A stretch of DNA of 12,423 nt from an uncultured Collinsella sp. (GTDB lineage Bacteria > Actinomycetota > Coriobacteriia > Coriobacteriales > Coriobacteriaceae), in NCBI GenBank assembly GCA_902494625.1, contig CABUUB010000054.1:1-12423 (forward strand), read 5' to 3'. Numbering within the stretch: position 1 is the stretch's first letter; every line of letters starts with the position of its first letter. Position numbers and translations under genes: made by a program. The notes under the pieces were generated by a model. The model searched no databases. It had not been told where the DNA came from and was given only the letters and a program-made list of their open reading frames with translations. Below, one piece after another: positions 1 through 7,048 of this stretch.

Positions 1-1071
1 CCCGCCGAGACTCCGGTCGATGCGCTGACGGTCGGCGAGGTGGGCTACGTGGTCACGGGCCTGAAGGACCCCGAGGCCGTGCGCGTGGGCGATACCCTCA
101 CGTGGGCGTCGAATCCCTGCCCCGAGCCGCTTCCTGGCTACCGCGAGGCCAAGCCCATGGTCTATACGGGCCTGTTCCCGATCGATAACAAGGACTACGA
201 GAACCTGCGTGACGCGCTCGATAAGCTGCACGTCAACGACCCGTCGTTGGTGTGGGAGCCCGAGACCTCGGTGGCGCTCGGCTTTGGCTTCCGCGTGGGC
301 TTCTTGGGCCTGCTGCATATGGAGGTCGTCAAGGAGCGCCTGGAGCGCGAGTTCAATCTTGACCTCATTGCCACGAGCCCCTCGGTGGACTATCACGTGT
401 ACAAGACCGATGGCGAGATGATCGATGTCCGCAGCCCGCAGGATCTGCCCGAGGCTACGCGCATCGAGCGCATTGAGGAACCCTACCTCAAGGCAAAGAT
501 CATCTGCCCGCCTGAGTACACGGGTGCCGTCATGCAGCTCGCCATCGAGCACCGCGGCGTTACGACCGACATGATCCACCTGACGAGCAAATCGGTCGAG
601 ATGCGCTTCGATATGCCGCTTGCCGAGCTCATCTTGGACTTCTTTGACCAGCTCAAGAGCCGTACCAAGGGCTATGCCTCGCTCGACTACGAGTTCAACG
701 AGTACCGTCCCTCCGAGCTCGTTAAGCTCGATATCTTGCTTTCGGGCGACGAGGTGGACGCGCTGTCGTTTATCGTCCATAAGGACAAGGCCTACGGTCT
801 TGCCCGCGGCCTGTGCGACAAGCTCAAGGAGATTATTCCACGCCAGCTGTTCGAGGTGCCCATCCAGGGTGCTATCGGCAACAAGATCATTGCCCGCTCC
901 ACCGTTAAGGCGCGCCGTAAGGACGTTTTGGCCAAGTGTTACGGCGGCGATATCTCGCGAAAGCGCAAGCTGCTCGAGAAGCAGAAAGAGGGCAAGAAGC
1001 GCATGAAGGCCATCGGCTCGGTTGAGGTCCCGCAGGAGGCCTTTATGGCGATCCTCAAGGTGGACGAGTAG
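1..1071 (+). CDS. lepA: Elongation factor 4 (LepA), C-terminal 356 residues; 5' end outside window
   Basis: LepA/EF4 is a ribosome-associated translational GTPase that acts on stalled or mis-translocated ribosomes and has been linked to ribosome assembly. The reading frame is open from base 1, so the gene is cut by the window edge. The GTPase domain of a roughly 600-residue protein is missing, and the visible part starts near the end of the beta-barrel domain II (GEVGYVVTGLKDP, then VGDTLT). Domains III and V (EF-G-like) follow, with EPYLKAKIICPPEYTGAVM at about visible residue 160. The LepA-specific C-terminal domain begins near visible residue 303 (KARRKDVLAKCYGGDISRKR) and ends in the typical VPQEAFMAILKV. 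That C-terminal domain separates LepA from EF-G and TypA. The gene ends in TAG four bases before the dihydrouridine synthase start, which suggests cotranscription. No frameshift or unusual residue is seen. Confidence 0.97.
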   Translation, partial: PAETPVDALTVGEVGYVVTGLKDPEAVRVGDTLTWASNPCPEPLPGYREAKPMVYTGLFPIDNKDYENLRDALDKLHVNDPSLVWEPETSVALGFGFRVGFLGLLHMEVVKERLEREFNLDLIATSPSVDYHVYKTDGEMIDVRSPQDLPEATRIERIEEPYLKAKIICPPEYTGAVMQLAIEHRGVTTDMIHLTSKSVEMRFDMPLAELILDFFDQLKSRTKGYASLDYEFNEYRPSELVKLDILLSGDEVDALSFIVHKDKAYGLARGLCDKLKEIIPRQLFEVPIQGAIGNKIIARSTVKARRKDVLAKCYGGDISRKRKLLEKQKEGKKRMKAIGSVEVPQEAFMAILKVDE

Positions 1072-1075
1072 GTCT

Positions 1076-2119
1076 ATGGCGCTTTGTGAATACAGTACGC
1101 GGTTGCTGGGTGCCTATGCCGAGCAGCCGTTCCTTATGGCTCCCATGGCGGGCGTAACCGATCCCGCTTATCGCATCATGTGCCGCCGCCGCGGTGCCAA
1201 TCTCGCCTATAGCGAGATGGTGAGCGTGGCGGGCCTTGCCTATGCCAGCAACAAGACCTGGCGCCTGGTGCTACCGGCCGACGAGGAGCAGCAGATTTGC
1301 GTACAGCTCTTTGGCTCCAAACCCGAGCAGTTTGCGAGTGCCGTCGCCGCCGTCGAGGAGCGTGTGGGCGATCGCCTGTCATTGATTGATATCAACATGG
1401 CCTGTCCGGCTCGCAAGGTCGTTACTAAGGGCGAAGGCTCGGCGCTTATGCGCACGCCCGACCTGGCCGAGAAGATTGTCGAGGCAGCGGTGGGCGCGGC
1501 GCATGTTCCCGTGACCGTGAAGATCCGCAAGGGTTTTTATGCCGAGGACCGCAACGCCGCAACGTTTGCCCAGATGCTTGAAGGGGCGGGCGCCTCTGCA
1601 GTTGCCGTGCACGGTCGTTGTGCCACGCAGCTCTATACGGGCCAGGCCGATTGGTCTGTCGTCGATGAGGTTGCCGACGCCGTCGAGATTCCCGTGATTG
1701 GTTCGGGTGATGTGTTCTCGGCCGAGGACGCTGCTGAGCATCTGCAAGGCTCGGGTGCCAGCGCGGTGTTTATCGCGCGCGGCATCTACGGCAATCCGTG
1801 GGTGTTCGGTGATGCTCGCGCCCTTGCGCTCGATGGCACGCCGGTGCCGGCGCGTAGCTCCGTCGAGCGCTTAGACGCCCTGCGTGAGCACCTAACGCTG
1901 ACGCATGAGCTCCTGCCGCTCATGTCGCGTGCCCGTACGTACGCAAGCTGGTACTTAAAAGGCATGCCCCATGCCGCCGCTTGGCGTGCCCATGTGGTGC
2001 GCTGCTCCACGTATGAGGAGTTCATGGCTCTGGTTGATGAGATCGAGCGCGATGTGGTGGCCTGCGAGGCTGCCCTTGCCGCCGGCGAATCGGTGCCCCC
2101 TCATCCGCTGGAGGCTTAA
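1076..2119 (+). CDS. dusB: tRNA-dihydrouridine synthase, DusB/NifR3-like
   Basis: This is an FMN-dependent enzyme that reduces specific uridines in tRNA to dihydrouridine, and it is cytoplasmic. The 347-residue protein has the family TIM-barrel order: FLMAPMAGVTDPAYR (19-33), QLFGSKPEQF (77-86), DINMACPARKVV (105-116) with the catalytic Cys110, VTVKIRKGF (146-154) with the FMN-contacting Lys149, HGR (179-181), PVIGSGDV (206-213) and ARGIYGNPWVF (234-244). A helical C-terminal domain carries WYLKGMPHAAAWR. The ATG at 1076 gives a normal 18-residue lead into the barrel. The Shine-Dalgarno is weak, so coupling to lepA, four bases upstream, is likely. Several usually invariant positions differ (ACP for GCP, HGRC for HGRT, GSGD for GNGD), but the catalytic cysteine and lysine remain. 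Assignment to the Dus family is firm. The DusB subgroup and its target uridine are inferred. Confidence 0.93.
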   Translation: MALCEYSTRLLGAYAEQPFLMAPMAGVTDPAYRIMCRRRGANLAYSEMVSVAGLAYASNKTWRLVLPADEEQQICVQLFGSKPEQFASAVAAVEERVGDRLSLIDINMACPARKVVTKGEGSALMRTPDLAEKIVEAAVGAAHVPVTVKIRKGFYAEDRNAATFAQMLEGAGASAVAVHGRCATQLYTGQADWSVVDEVADAVEIPVIGSGDVFSAEDAAEHLQGSGASAVFIARGIYGNPWVFGDARALALDGTPVPARSSVERLDALREHLTLTHELLPLMSRARTYASWYLKGMPHAAAWRAHVVRCSTYEEFMALVDEIERDVVACEAALAAGESVPPHPLEA

Positions 2120-2121
2120 GG

Positions 2122-3354
2122 GTGGCCGTTACCGCGCTGTACGTGCACGTGCCGTTTTGTGCCCAAAAGTGCCGGTACTGCGACTTTGACTCGCGCAGTT
2201 TTGCTCCGTGCGACCTGAGCGCTGCGCTCGATGTCTATTTTGAGCAGTTGTTCGCGCGCCTCGATGCTTTTGGCAAGGCTGGGGCCCTTGACCATATCCG
2301 CACCGTCTATGTTGGCGGCGGTACGCCGTCGCTGGCGGGGGAGCGCCTGGTGGAGCTGGCGCGGCGTATTCGTGCGTGGTGCGCCCCCGTTGAGTTTACC
2401 TGCGAGGCCAATCCCGAGTCGCTGACCGCCGAGCTTGCCACTGCGCTTGCCAAGGTTGGTGTCACACGCGTCTCTCTGGGCGTGCAAACGCTCGATAACA
2501 CCGAACTTACCGCCATCGGCCGTATTCACGATGCCGATCGGGCGCTCGCCGCCATCGCGACGGTCAAGAACGCTGGGCTTGACGTGTCGTGCGACCTTAT
2601 GTGCGGACTTCCCGGGCAGACCGCAGCGAGTTGGAAGCGCACGCTCGATGGCGTGCTGGTGGCGGCTCCGCATCATGTGTCGGTCTACCCGCTCACGCTT
2701 GAGGAGGGGACTCCCCTTTATCGCATGGCGTGCCGCGACGAGTCGGTCGAGCCCGACGAGGATTTTCAGGCCGCCTGCATGGATGTGGCACGCGAGCTCC
2801 TGGGTGCGGCCGGCTATCACCCCTATGAGGTGGCAAGCTATGCGCTCGATGGCCATGAGTGTGCCCATAACATTGCCTACTGGACCGGCCAGGGCTATTT
2901 GGGCCTGGGTCGTTCCGCCGCGGGCATGCTCGACGCCGAGGATTTTGACCGTCTTGCAGGTTTGTTCCCCGGCGTGTCTTCTCGAGGCGATTCGTACCGC
3001 GTGCGTCTGGTGCAACGTGACGATGACGCGACGGCGTTTGAGGCCGAATATCTGTCGCAGCGTGAGGCTGCGGCTGAAGACCTGATGCTGTCTTGTCGCA
3101 TGACGGGCGGTGTTGCGTCCGACCTGTTGGTTCGTGCAGCTTGCGTCATCCCGGCCGATGAGCTGGCAGCTGCCTGCGATCGCGCGCTCGAATTGGGTCT
3201 TGCCACTTGGGTGCCCGAGACGCTCGAGGTCCATGAGGGACCCTTCACTTCGGCAGACGTCCTCGCGGGCCATGTTCGAGCTCGTCTGGCGCCGACACAC
3301 CTGGGCTGGCTCGATGGAAATGTTCTGTTCGAGCTGTTTTGGGATCTAGCTTAG
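2122..3354 (+). CDS. hemW: Heme chaperone HemW (radical SAM, formerly HemN-like)
   Basis: HemW is a radical-SAM-fold protein that binds a [4Fe-4S] cluster and heme, and delivers heme to membrane respiratory enzymes. It is not a true coproporphyrinogen oxidase. The 410-residue protein has the CxxxCxxC cluster motif at Cys13, Cys17 and Cys20, followed by DF rather than the extra cysteine of HemN. It has GGGTPS (65-70), EANPES (95-100), LGVQTLD (119-125) and the HemW signature HNIAYW (249-254). The C-terminal HemW domain ends in GWLDGNVLFELFWDL. The GTG start at 2122 is supported by GGAGG at 2110-2114 with a 7-base spacer. That site lies inside the end of dusB, whose stop is two bases upstream, so the genes are probably translationally coupled. 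Length is slightly above the common 375-400. Confidence 0.95.
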   Translation: MAVTALYVHVPFCAQKCRYCDFDSRSFAPCDLSAALDVYFEQLFARLDAFGKAGALDHIRTVYVGGGTPSLAGERLVELARRIRAWCAPVEFTCEANPESLTAELATALAKVGVTRVSLGVQTLDNTELTAIGRIHDADRALAAIATVKNAGLDVSCDLMCGLPGQTAASWKRTLDGVLVAAPHHVSVYPLTLEEGTPLYRMACRDESVEPDEDFQAACMDVARELLGAAGYHPYEVASYALDGHECAHNIAYWTGQGYLGLGRSAAGMLDAEDFDRLAGLFPGVSSRGDSYRVRLVQRDDDATAFEAEYLSQREAAAEDLMLSCRMTGGVASDLLVRAACVIPADELAAACDRALELGLATWVPETLEVHEGPFTSADVLAGHVRARLAPTHLGWLDGNVLFELFWDLA

Positions 3355-3412
3355 GCCGCTCGGGTAGAATTACCGGAATATATACGCTGCTGTGAGCAGG
3401 AGGTTGCCGCGC
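3355..3412 (+). promoter_or_regulatory. Leader of the tailed J-protein gene: imperfect palindrome and SD-proximal hairpin
   Basis: These 58 bases separate hemW from the J-protein gene. An imperfect inverted repeat lies at 3361-3376 (CGGGTA GAAT TACCGG, one mismatched pair), and it overlaps the -10-like TAGAAT at 3365-3370. A second AT-rich stretch, TATATA, is at 3379-3384. No good -35 element is seen for either. A small hairpin CTGCT-GTG-AGCAG (3387-3399) ends inside the strong Shine-Dalgarno AGGAGG (3398-3403). The sequences of CIRCE (HrcA) and HAIR (HspR) heat-shock operators are not present. A promoter here is plausible, but calling it one is an inference. Confidence 0.3.
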
Positions 3413-4516
3413 ATGGCGACGATGAACGAAAAAGATTACTACGAGATTCTGGGCGTCTCCAAGGACGCCACCTCGCGTGATATTCAAAAGGCCTTTCAGC
3501 AAAAGGCCCGCAAGCTCCATCCGGACGTCAACAAAGAGCCGGATGCCGAGGAAAAGTTTAAAGAGGTTTCCGAGGCCTACGCCGTGCTTTCGGATGAGCA
3601 AAAACGTGCGCGCTACGACGCCATGCGTTCGGGCAATCCCTTTGCCGGTGCTCCTACGGCTTCGCCCTATGGTGGCGGCTACGCCGGCAACACGGGCTAT
3701 GGCAATCCCTTTGAGGGCGGCTTTCCCTTTGGTGGCGCCTGGGGCCAGCAGCGTCGCGGCCAGGCTGCCTACAATCCCGAGAACGGCGCCAACGTGGTCG
3801 TCGATATCAAACTGGACGCCAAGGAGGCCAAGGGCGGTGCCCGCAAGACCGTCCGCTATACGCGTTTCGATACGTGCGGACATTGCGGCGGCTCGGGCTC
3901 CGTTTCGTCTGAGCATGCCCATACCTGCCCGAGCTGCGGTGGCCGCGGCCATATCGATGTGGACCTGTCCTTCCTGTTTGGTGCGGGCACGTTCCAGACG
4001 GTTTGTCCCGAGTGCGGCGGTTCCGGCAAGGTCGTTGCCGACCCCTGCCCCGATTGCGGTGGCAGCGGCCGTACCCGCGTAACCTCCGAGCAGACGATTG
4101 AGTTTCCTGCCGGCACGCACGATGGCGACGAGGTCCGCATTGGCGGCATGGGTCATGCTGGCACCAACGGTGCCGCGGGCGGCGACCTGGTCGGCCGCGC
4201 CCATGTTGAGGCCGAGCGCTTGGAAGGCAAAGCTCGTACCGGTTTTTACCTGATGGGCATCGTAGCGCCGTTTTTGGTACTCTCGGCCATCTCGGGTGTG
4301 TTCTCGGCCTTTGCCGTGATGTGCTTTATTCCGTTTACCATGGGCCTGTTCATGGTGCTTTCGGACGGCGTGCTTCATCGCAGCTTGCTGTGGTGGAAGC
4401 GCGGTGCGATGCAGTTTGCCAACGGTTTTGCCAACGGATTTATGTTTGCGCTCGTGTCGGTTTGGTTTGCCAGCTGCTCGCAGCGTGCCATGCTTTCGCC
4501 TTACGGAATGCAATAA
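3413..4516 (+). CDS. DnaJ-like J-protein with zinc finger and hydrophobic, probably membrane-spanning C-terminal tail
   Basis: The 367-residue protein begins as a type A Hsp40 co-chaperone. It has a J domain (about 7-72, HPD at 36-38), which in this family stimulates the DnaK ATPase. A Gly/Phe/Tyr-rich linker follows (72-118), then the start of C-terminal domain I. The zinc finger has four intact CxxCxGxG repeats at Cys155/158, 172/175, 198/201 and 212/215. Domain I resumes (EFPAGTHDGDEVRIGG) up to GGDLVGRAHVEAE near 268. In place of domain II and the dimerisation segment there is a hydrophobic tail: about 277-317 (room for two spans), a basic stretch HRSLLWWKRG (322-331), and a third segment about 335-355. 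This would place the J domain in the cytoplasm by the positive-inside rule. The ATG at 3413 has AGGAGG nine bases upstream; ATG 3422 is a less likely alternative. The frame is continuous, and no DnaJ domain II is seen in the other frames, so a simple frameshift is unlikely. Membrane location is inferred. Confidence 0.88.
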   Translation: MATMNEKDYYEILGVSKDATSRDIQKAFQQKARKLHPDVNKEPDAEEKFKEVSEAYAVLSDEQKRARYDAMRSGNPFAGAPTASPYGGGYAGNTGYGNPFEGGFPFGGAWGQQRRGQAAYNPENGANVVVDIKLDAKEAKGGARKTVRYTRFDTCGHCGGSGSVSSEHAHTCPSCGGRGHIDVDLSFLFGAGTFQTVCPECGGSGKVVADPCPDCGGSGRTRVTSEQTIEFPAGTHDGDEVRIGGMGHAGTNGAAGGDLVGRAHVEAERLEGKARTGFYLMGIVAPFLVLSAISGVFSAFAVMCFIPFTMGLFMVLSDGVLHRSLLWWKRGAMQFANGFANGFMFALVSVWFASCSQRAMLSPYGMQ

Positions 4517-4597
4517 CATCAAACCCTCTGTTTGCGGTCGGCCCAGCATGGGTATAGGACGCACTGTGACAATAATGAAAGTCGGAAGGATTCGGTC
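4517..4597 (+). promoter_or_regulatory. Intergenic region before dnaJ with weak promoter-like elements
   Basis: These 81 bases separate the two J-protein genes. TTGCGG (4532-4537) and TATAGG (4553-4558) are spaced 15 bases apart and could be weak -35 and -10 elements. A 5-bp hairpin CAAAC-CCTCT-GTTTG (4520-4534) has no U-tract and does not look like a terminator. The Shine-Dalgarno GGAAGGA (4584-4590) sits 7 bases before the GTG start of dnaJ. No CIRCE or HAIR operator is visible. Confidence 0.25.
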
Positions 4598-5746
4598 GTG
4601 TCGGATAATAGGGATTACTACGAGGTGCTTGGCGTCGACAAGGATGCCGACGCGCGGACGATTAAGCGCGCGTTTCTAAAGAAGGCCCGTACCGTACACC
4701 CGGACGTTTCGGACGACCCCGAGGCCGAGGCTAAGTTCAAAGAGCTCAACGAGGCATATTCCGTTCTTTCCGATGAGCAGAAGCGTGCTAACTACGACCG
4801 TTACGGCACTGCCGACGGCCCCGGTGGCTCCGGCTACGTCGATATCAACGATATCTTTGGTGGCATGGGCATGGACGACTTGTTCTCGTCGTTCTTTGGC
4901 GGCGGTGCCGGCGGTGGCGCCCGCAGCCGTCGTGAGCGTCGTCGCGGACGTGATATGGCCATCTCGCTTTCGGTGACGCTCGAGGAGGCGGCGCTCGGCT
5001 GCAAAAAGACAATCAGCTATGACCGCCTTGCTCCTTGCGAGGACTGCAATGGCACCGGTAGGGCAGAGGGCGCACAGGAAAAGCAGTGCGGCCGCTGCCA
5101 CGGTACGGGCTACGTCACGACGGTTCAGCGATCGTTTTTGGGCCAGGTTCAGTCTTCCTCGCCTTGCCCCGACTGCCATGGCGAGGGCACGGTTATCGAT
5201 CATCCCTGCGAGACCTGCGACGGTCAAGGCCGCACGCCTTCGCACGAAAAGATCGACATCGATATTCCCGCCGGCGTTTCGACCGGTCGCCAGCTTCGTG
5301 TGAGCGGCTTTGGCGAGGCCGGCCTTCGCGGCGAGCCTTCGGGCGACCTGATTGTCAACGTGCGCGTCGCCGACCATGAGCGCTTTAAGCGCAACGGTGT
5401 TGACCTGTACCTGGTGAGCGATATCTCGATTGCGCAGGCTGCGCTCGGCTGCGAGATTGAGGTCGAGGGCTTTATGCCCGACGAGGTCGTTAAGGTGACG
5501 GTTCCCGCCGGCGCCCAGTACGGCGACACCGTGAGCGTCAATAATTACGGCATGCCGCGCATTGGCGGTGGCGGTTCGCGTGGCCGCCTGATCGTGCAAC
5601 TGCGCGTGGTCGTTCCCACCAATCTTTCCAATAAGCAGCGCGAGCTGCTCCGTGCTTTTGCCGATGAGATGGGCGATGACGTCGCTTCTGGTAAGAAGTC
5701 GGTGACCGACCGTATCAAGAGTGCCCTCGACGATATCCTCGATTAA
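4598..5746 (+). CDS. dnaJ: Chaperone protein DnaJ (full-length type A Hsp40)
   Basis: DnaJ delivers unfolded substrates to DnaK and stimulates its ATPase in the cytoplasm. The 382-residue protein has every type A module. The J domain (5-70) has HPD at 34-36, followed by a Gly/Phe-rich linker (about 72-108) with the DIF motif at 85-87. The zinc finger has four CxxCxGxG repeats at Cys147/150, 164/167, 190/193 and 204/207. C-terminal domain I includes GEAGLRGEPSGDL, domain II runs from about 261 to 340 (HERFKRNGVDLYLVSDI, then VPAGAQYGD), and a helical dimerisation end follows. GTG at 4598 was chosen because GGAAGGA lies 7 bases upstream and the protein then begins MSDNRDYYEVLG as is usual. Its TAA overlaps the ribosome binding site of mtaB. 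It is a close paralogue of the preceding gene. No dnaK, grpE or hrcA is in the window, so its partner is encoded elsewhere. Confidence 0.97.
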   Translation: MSDNRDYYEVLGVDKDADARTIKRAFLKKARTVHPDVSDDPEAEAKFKELNEAYSVLSDEQKRANYDRYGTADGPGGSGYVDINDIFGGMGMDDLFSSFFGGGAGGGARSRRERRRGRDMAISLSVTLEEAALGCKKTISYDRLAPCEDCNGTGRAEGAQEKQCGRCHGTGYVTTVQRSFLGQVQSSSPCPDCHGEGTVIDHPCETCDGQGRTPSHEKIDIDIPAGVSTGRQLRVSGFGEAGLRGEPSGDLIVNVRVADHERFKRNGVDLYLVSDISIAQAALGCEIEVEGFMPDEVVKVTVPAGAQYGDTVSVNNYGMPRIGGGGSRGRLIVQLRVVVPTNLSNKQRELLRAFADEMGDDVASGKKSVTDRIKSALDDILD

Positions 5747-5755
5747 GGAGCCCGC

Positions 5756-7048
5756 GTGCTCGCACCCCATATTTCCGTCGTCAACCTCGGCTGCCGTGTC
5801 AACCGGGTTGAGTCTGACCGTATCACTGCCGATCTTATGCGCTTGGGCTTTGCTATTGTGGAGCCCCAGGATGCCGATCTGATCGTCATTAACACTTGTG
5901 CCGTTACGGGCGAGGCCGAGGCTAAGACCCGTAAGGCCGTCCGTCATGCGCTGGCCCATCCAAACGAGCCCTATGTGGTCGTGACCGGATGCGTGGTCAA
6001 TTTGCATCCCGAGGAGCTGTCGGAGCTTTCGGATCGCGTGATTGCCGAGCCGTCCAAGATAGATGTCGCCGAACGTGTTTGCGAGGTGCTGGGTGTTGAG
6101 TCCGATAGCGTTCCCGCCTGCAGCGATGGCGAGGTGGTCGATGCGCTCGGTCGCTCTCGCCTGGGCGTGAAGATTCAGGATGGCTGCAACCATCGCTGCA
6201 CCTATTGCATTGTGTGGAAGGCGCGCGGCCCCGAGCGCTCCGTGCCCGTCGAGTCCGTGCTCGAGCAAGTTCGCGAGGCCCAGGAGGCCGGCGTGCCCGA
6301 GGTGGTGCTGACCGGTGTGAACCTGGGTGCCTACGATGGCAAGAGCGCGACCGACGAGCACGTCGAAATCGATGAGCTGCTCGAGGCCATCATGGAGCGC
6401 ACGTCTATTCCGCATGTGCGCATTTCCTCGGTCGAGCCCATGGATATCTCCGAGCGCCTGCTTAAGGTTATGGCGCGCTACCCGCAGCGTATCGCCCCGT
6501 TTTTGCACCTGCCCGTGCAGTCCGGCTGCACGGCGACCCTGCATCGCATGGGCCGTCCCTATAGCGCCGAGGCCTTTGAGGACACGGTGCGTATGATTCG
6601 CGCCAACTTGCCCCAGGCGTCCCTTTCGTGCGATGTCATCGTCGGTTTTCCTGGTGAGACGGACGAGGAGTTCGAGGAGTCGCTGGCGCTGTGCCGCCGT
6701 GTGGGTTTCTCGCGTATGCACGTGTTCCGCTACAGCAAGCGTCCCGGTACCCTTGCTGCCGACATGCCCGACCAGGTGCCACCCGAGGTTATGGCCGAGC
6801 GCAGCCGCCGTATGCGGGCCGCCGCACAGGAGCTCGCTATTGCCGACGCTCGTCGTCGCGTGGGCACGGTCGAGCGTGCCGTGCTCGAGTATGGTGACAA
6901 CCTGACGCTTGGCTCGTTCCATCATGCCCGTCTTGACGATACCTGTGGACTTACAGCCCCGTGCCTGCTCGATGTTGCTATCATCGGAGTCGATGATTCC
7001 GGCTTGGTCCATGCACGCAGGGAGGTTCATGGAAGCCTCGAAGATTAG
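5756..7048 (+). CDS. mtaB: tRNA (N6-L-threonylcarbamoyladenosine(37)-C2)-methylthiotransferase MtaB
   Basis: MtaB is a radical SAM enzyme that adds a methylthio group to t6A at position 37 of ANN-decoding tRNAs. The 430-residue protein has the three N-terminal UPF0004 cysteines that hold the auxiliary cluster: Cys13 (LGCRVN), Cys48 (NTCAVT) and Cys79 (TGCVV). The radical SAM motif is CNHRCTYC (Cys144, 148, 151), followed by LTGVNLGAY, RISSVEPMDIS, HLPVQSGC, SCDVIVGFPGET and HVFRYSKRPGTLA. A short, divergent TRAM-like end (about 368-425) follows. The family's usual IP-x-x-RG after the third SAM cysteine reads IVWKARG here. LGCRVN and the motif set favour MtaB over MiaB or RimO. The GTG start at 5756 has AAGGAG (5745-5750) five bases upstream, and that site overlaps the dnaJ stop, which implies coupling. 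Confidence 0.93.
   Translation: MLAPHISVVNLGCRVNRVESDRITADLMRLGFAIVEPQDADLIVINTCAVTGEAEAKTRKAVRHALAHPNEPYVVVTGCVVNLHPEELSELSDRVIAEPSKIDVAERVCEVLGVESDSVPACSDGEVVDALGRSRLGVKIQDGCNHRCTYCIVWKARGPERSVPVESVLEQVREAQEAGVPEVVLTGVNLGAYDGKSATDEHVEIDELLEAIMERTSIPHVRISSVEPMDISERLLKVMARYPQRIAPFLHLPVQSGCTATLHRMGRPYSAEAFEDTVRMIRANLPQASLSCDVIVGFPGETDEEFEESLALCRRVGFSRMHVFRYSKRPGTLAADMPDQVPPEVMAERSRRMRAAAQELAIADARRRVGTVERAVLEYGDNLTLGSFHHARLDDTCGLTAPCLLDVAIIGVDDSGLVHARREVHGSLED

Noticed and set aside
4212..4516. A frameshift creating the hydrophobic end of the first J-protein
   Set aside because: The other two forward frames contain no DnaJ domain II sequence. The hydrophobic segments are well formed with a basic loop between them, and a stop codon follows cleanly, so a real tail is more likely.
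2116..4564. Long minus-strand open frames opposite hemW (2116-3300) and opposite the tailed J-protein (3245-4564)
   Set aside because: Both are antisense shadows of high-GC coding sequence. They show repetitive His/Arg/Gly/Ala composition and no domain.
3355..4610. Search for CIRCE or HAIR heat-shock operators near the J-protein genes
   Set aside because: Neither the TTAGCACTC/GAGTGCTAA pair nor the CTTGAGT/ACTCAAG pair was found by reading both intergenic regions.
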